From Natrialbaceae archaeon Tc-Br11_E2g14 (GTDB lineage Archaea > Halobacteriota > Halobacteria > Halobacteriales > Natrialbaceae), in the NCBI GenBank assembly GCA_001564275.1, contig LKND01000031.1:1-33408 (forward strand): a stretch of 33,408 nucleotides of DNA, given 5' to 3'. The notes beneath the pieces are model-generated. The model searched no databases. It had not been told where the DNA came from and saw only the letters and a program-made list of their open reading frames with translations. Position numbers and translations under genes: made by a program. This document shows positions 32,528-33,408 of this stretch, in pieces. How positions within the stretch are numbered: the first letter of the stretch is position 1; each line of letters opens with the position of its first letter.

Positions 32528-32580
32528 GTCGCCGCGGCCCGGCCACCACGTCCAACCCCGAGAATCCACAGGAAAAGCTC

Positions 32581-32587
32581 TTTTACC
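32581..32587 (+). promoter_or_regulatory. Putative TATA box of the SBDS gene
   Basis: TTTTACC preceded by AAAAGCTC is centred about 25 bases before the ATG at 32609, consistent with a leaderless transcript from a promoter in the psmA-SBDS gap. Confidence 0.45.
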
Positions 32588-32608
32588 CACCCCCGGCTAT
32601 CATCGGGT

Positions 32609-33334
32609 ATGATATCGCTTGACGAGGCCGTCACCGCGCGACTCGAGTCACACGGCGCGCGGTTCGAAGTGCTGGTGGATCCAGACGCGGCGCTGGCGAT
32701 CAAACGCGGCGAGTTCGAGGGCGACCTCGAGGACGTGATCGCCGCCGAGGACGTCTTCGACAACGCCTCGACGGGCGATCGCCCGGCCGAAAACGATCTC
32801 GAGACGGTCTTCGACACGACCGACCCCCTCGAGATTATCCCCGAGGTCATCAGGCAGGGTGAGATCCAGATCACAGCCGAGCAGCGTCGTGAGATGCAAG
32901 AACAAAAGCGCCGGGAACTGATCACGACCATCTCGCGAAACGCGATTAATCCGCAGATGGACGACGCCCCCCACCCACCCGAGCGGATCGAGAACGCCCT
33001 CGAGGAGGCGGGCTTTACCGTGGACCCGATGGAGCCGGCGAGCGAGCAGGTCGACGACGCCCTCGACGAGCTCCGGCCGATTATCCCGATTCGGTTCGAG
33101 GAGGTCACCGTGGCGGTCCAACTGCCCGCCGAGTACGCGGGGAGTGCCCAGGCGAAGGTCCGTCAGTACGGGGACTTAGAGCGTGAGGAGTGGCAACCCG
33201 ACGGCTCCTGGATCGGGGTGGTCACCTTCCCCGCGGGCCTGCAAAACGACTTTTACGACGTCGTCAACGAGCACACGAGCGGGGAGGCCGAGACACAGAT
33301 CGTCAGCGACAAAGACGAGTTGAGTACGCGTTAG
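32609..33334 (+). CDS. sdo1: Ribosome assembly factor SBDS
   Basis: Archaeal homologue of the Shwachman-Bodian-Diamond protein, acting in late maturation of the large ribosomal subunit. The 241-residue product has three parts: the N-terminal FYSH domain (ARFEVLVDPDAALAIKRGE, LEDVIAAEDVFDNASTGD), a central helical domain (QIQITAEQRREMQEQKRREL-like segment, TTISRNAINPQMDDAPHPP), and a C-terminal ferredoxin-like domain (LRPIIPIRFEEVTVAVQLPA, GSAQAKVRQYG, WIGVVTFPAG). Length is close to normal for archaea. The exosome genes that usually follow would lie outside the window. Confidence 0.95.
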   Translation: MISLDEAVTARLESHGARFEVLVDPDAALAIKRGEFEGDLEDVIAAEDVFDNASTGDRPAENDLETVFDTTDPLEIIPEVIRQGEIQITAEQRREMQEQKRRELITTISRNAINPQMDDAPHPPERIENALEEAGFTVDPMEPASEQVDDALDELRPIIPIRFEEVTVAVQLPAEYAGSAQAKVRQYGDLEREEWQPDGSWIGVVTFPAGLQNDFYDVVNEHTSGEAETQIVSDKDELSTR

Positions 33335-33408
33335 GTGGCCGCGGTGGCAGTGCCGATCAGCACTCGTTCATTCGGTTGGAATCGACCGCAGACTCGTTAC
33401 CCGCGGTG

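Overview
The window is haloarchaeal chromosome, most like the Natrialbales (a Natrinema, Haloterrigena or Natronorubrum-type genome; the genus is inference). The signs are high GC with strong GC3 bias, frequent CTCGAG, very acidic proteins, a twin-arginine signal, many TATA boxes about 26-28 bases before a start codon (leaderless mRNAs), and archaeal marker genes: RFC large subunit with a PCNA-binding tail, proteasome alpha subunit, RNase P proteins Rpp30 and Pop5, SBDS, NreA and TbsP. No rRNA, tRNA or CRISPR was seen.

Layout. 1-3.6 kb: truncated M20 amidohydrolase, cytidine deaminase, tandem-Usp protein, PCNA-linked repair protein NreA. 3.6-7.7 kb: an Asp-rich repeat protein with a small N-terminal PRC-barrel-like domain, then a Tat-exported beta-helix protein with repeated C-terminal modules, broken by a 688-bp IS6-type element whose transposase carries an amber codon. 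7.7-11.9 kb: a 21-bp minisatellite, a PaaG-type crotonase, two HTH regulators, two small zinc ribbons, a flavin-binding PPOX-fold protein and a stand-alone paralogue of the PRC-like domain. 12-14.7 kb: ABC-2 type exporter pair and a GNAT acetyltransferase. 15-18.9 kb: ATP-grasp ligase, membrane protein, rfcL. 18.9-24.2 kb: a poorly resolved ORF, a heavy-metal-type P-type ATPase without its usual metal-ligand cysteines, an acidic protein, a thioredoxin. 24.4-28.1 kb: glyA and a CHAT (caspase-like) protein. 28.5-33.4 kb: tbsP, then the RNase P / methyltransferase / RNase P / proteasome / SBDS cluster, the 5' part of the archaeal exosome-proteasome superoperon.

Two families of long imperfect palindromes are scattered between genes. 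Family 1 (about 81 bp) has four copies, all downstream of gene 3' ends and three touching a stop codon. Family 2 (about 80 bp, arms containing CACACCCTCAC and GGCTCAGAACCG) has three copies. These families, the rearranged IS insertion and the P-type ATPase without CPC are the most interesting items. No convincing new multi-gene system is visible. The genes are mostly independent housekeeping units, with clear functional linkage only in the RNase P-proteasome-SBDS cluster and the ABC pair.
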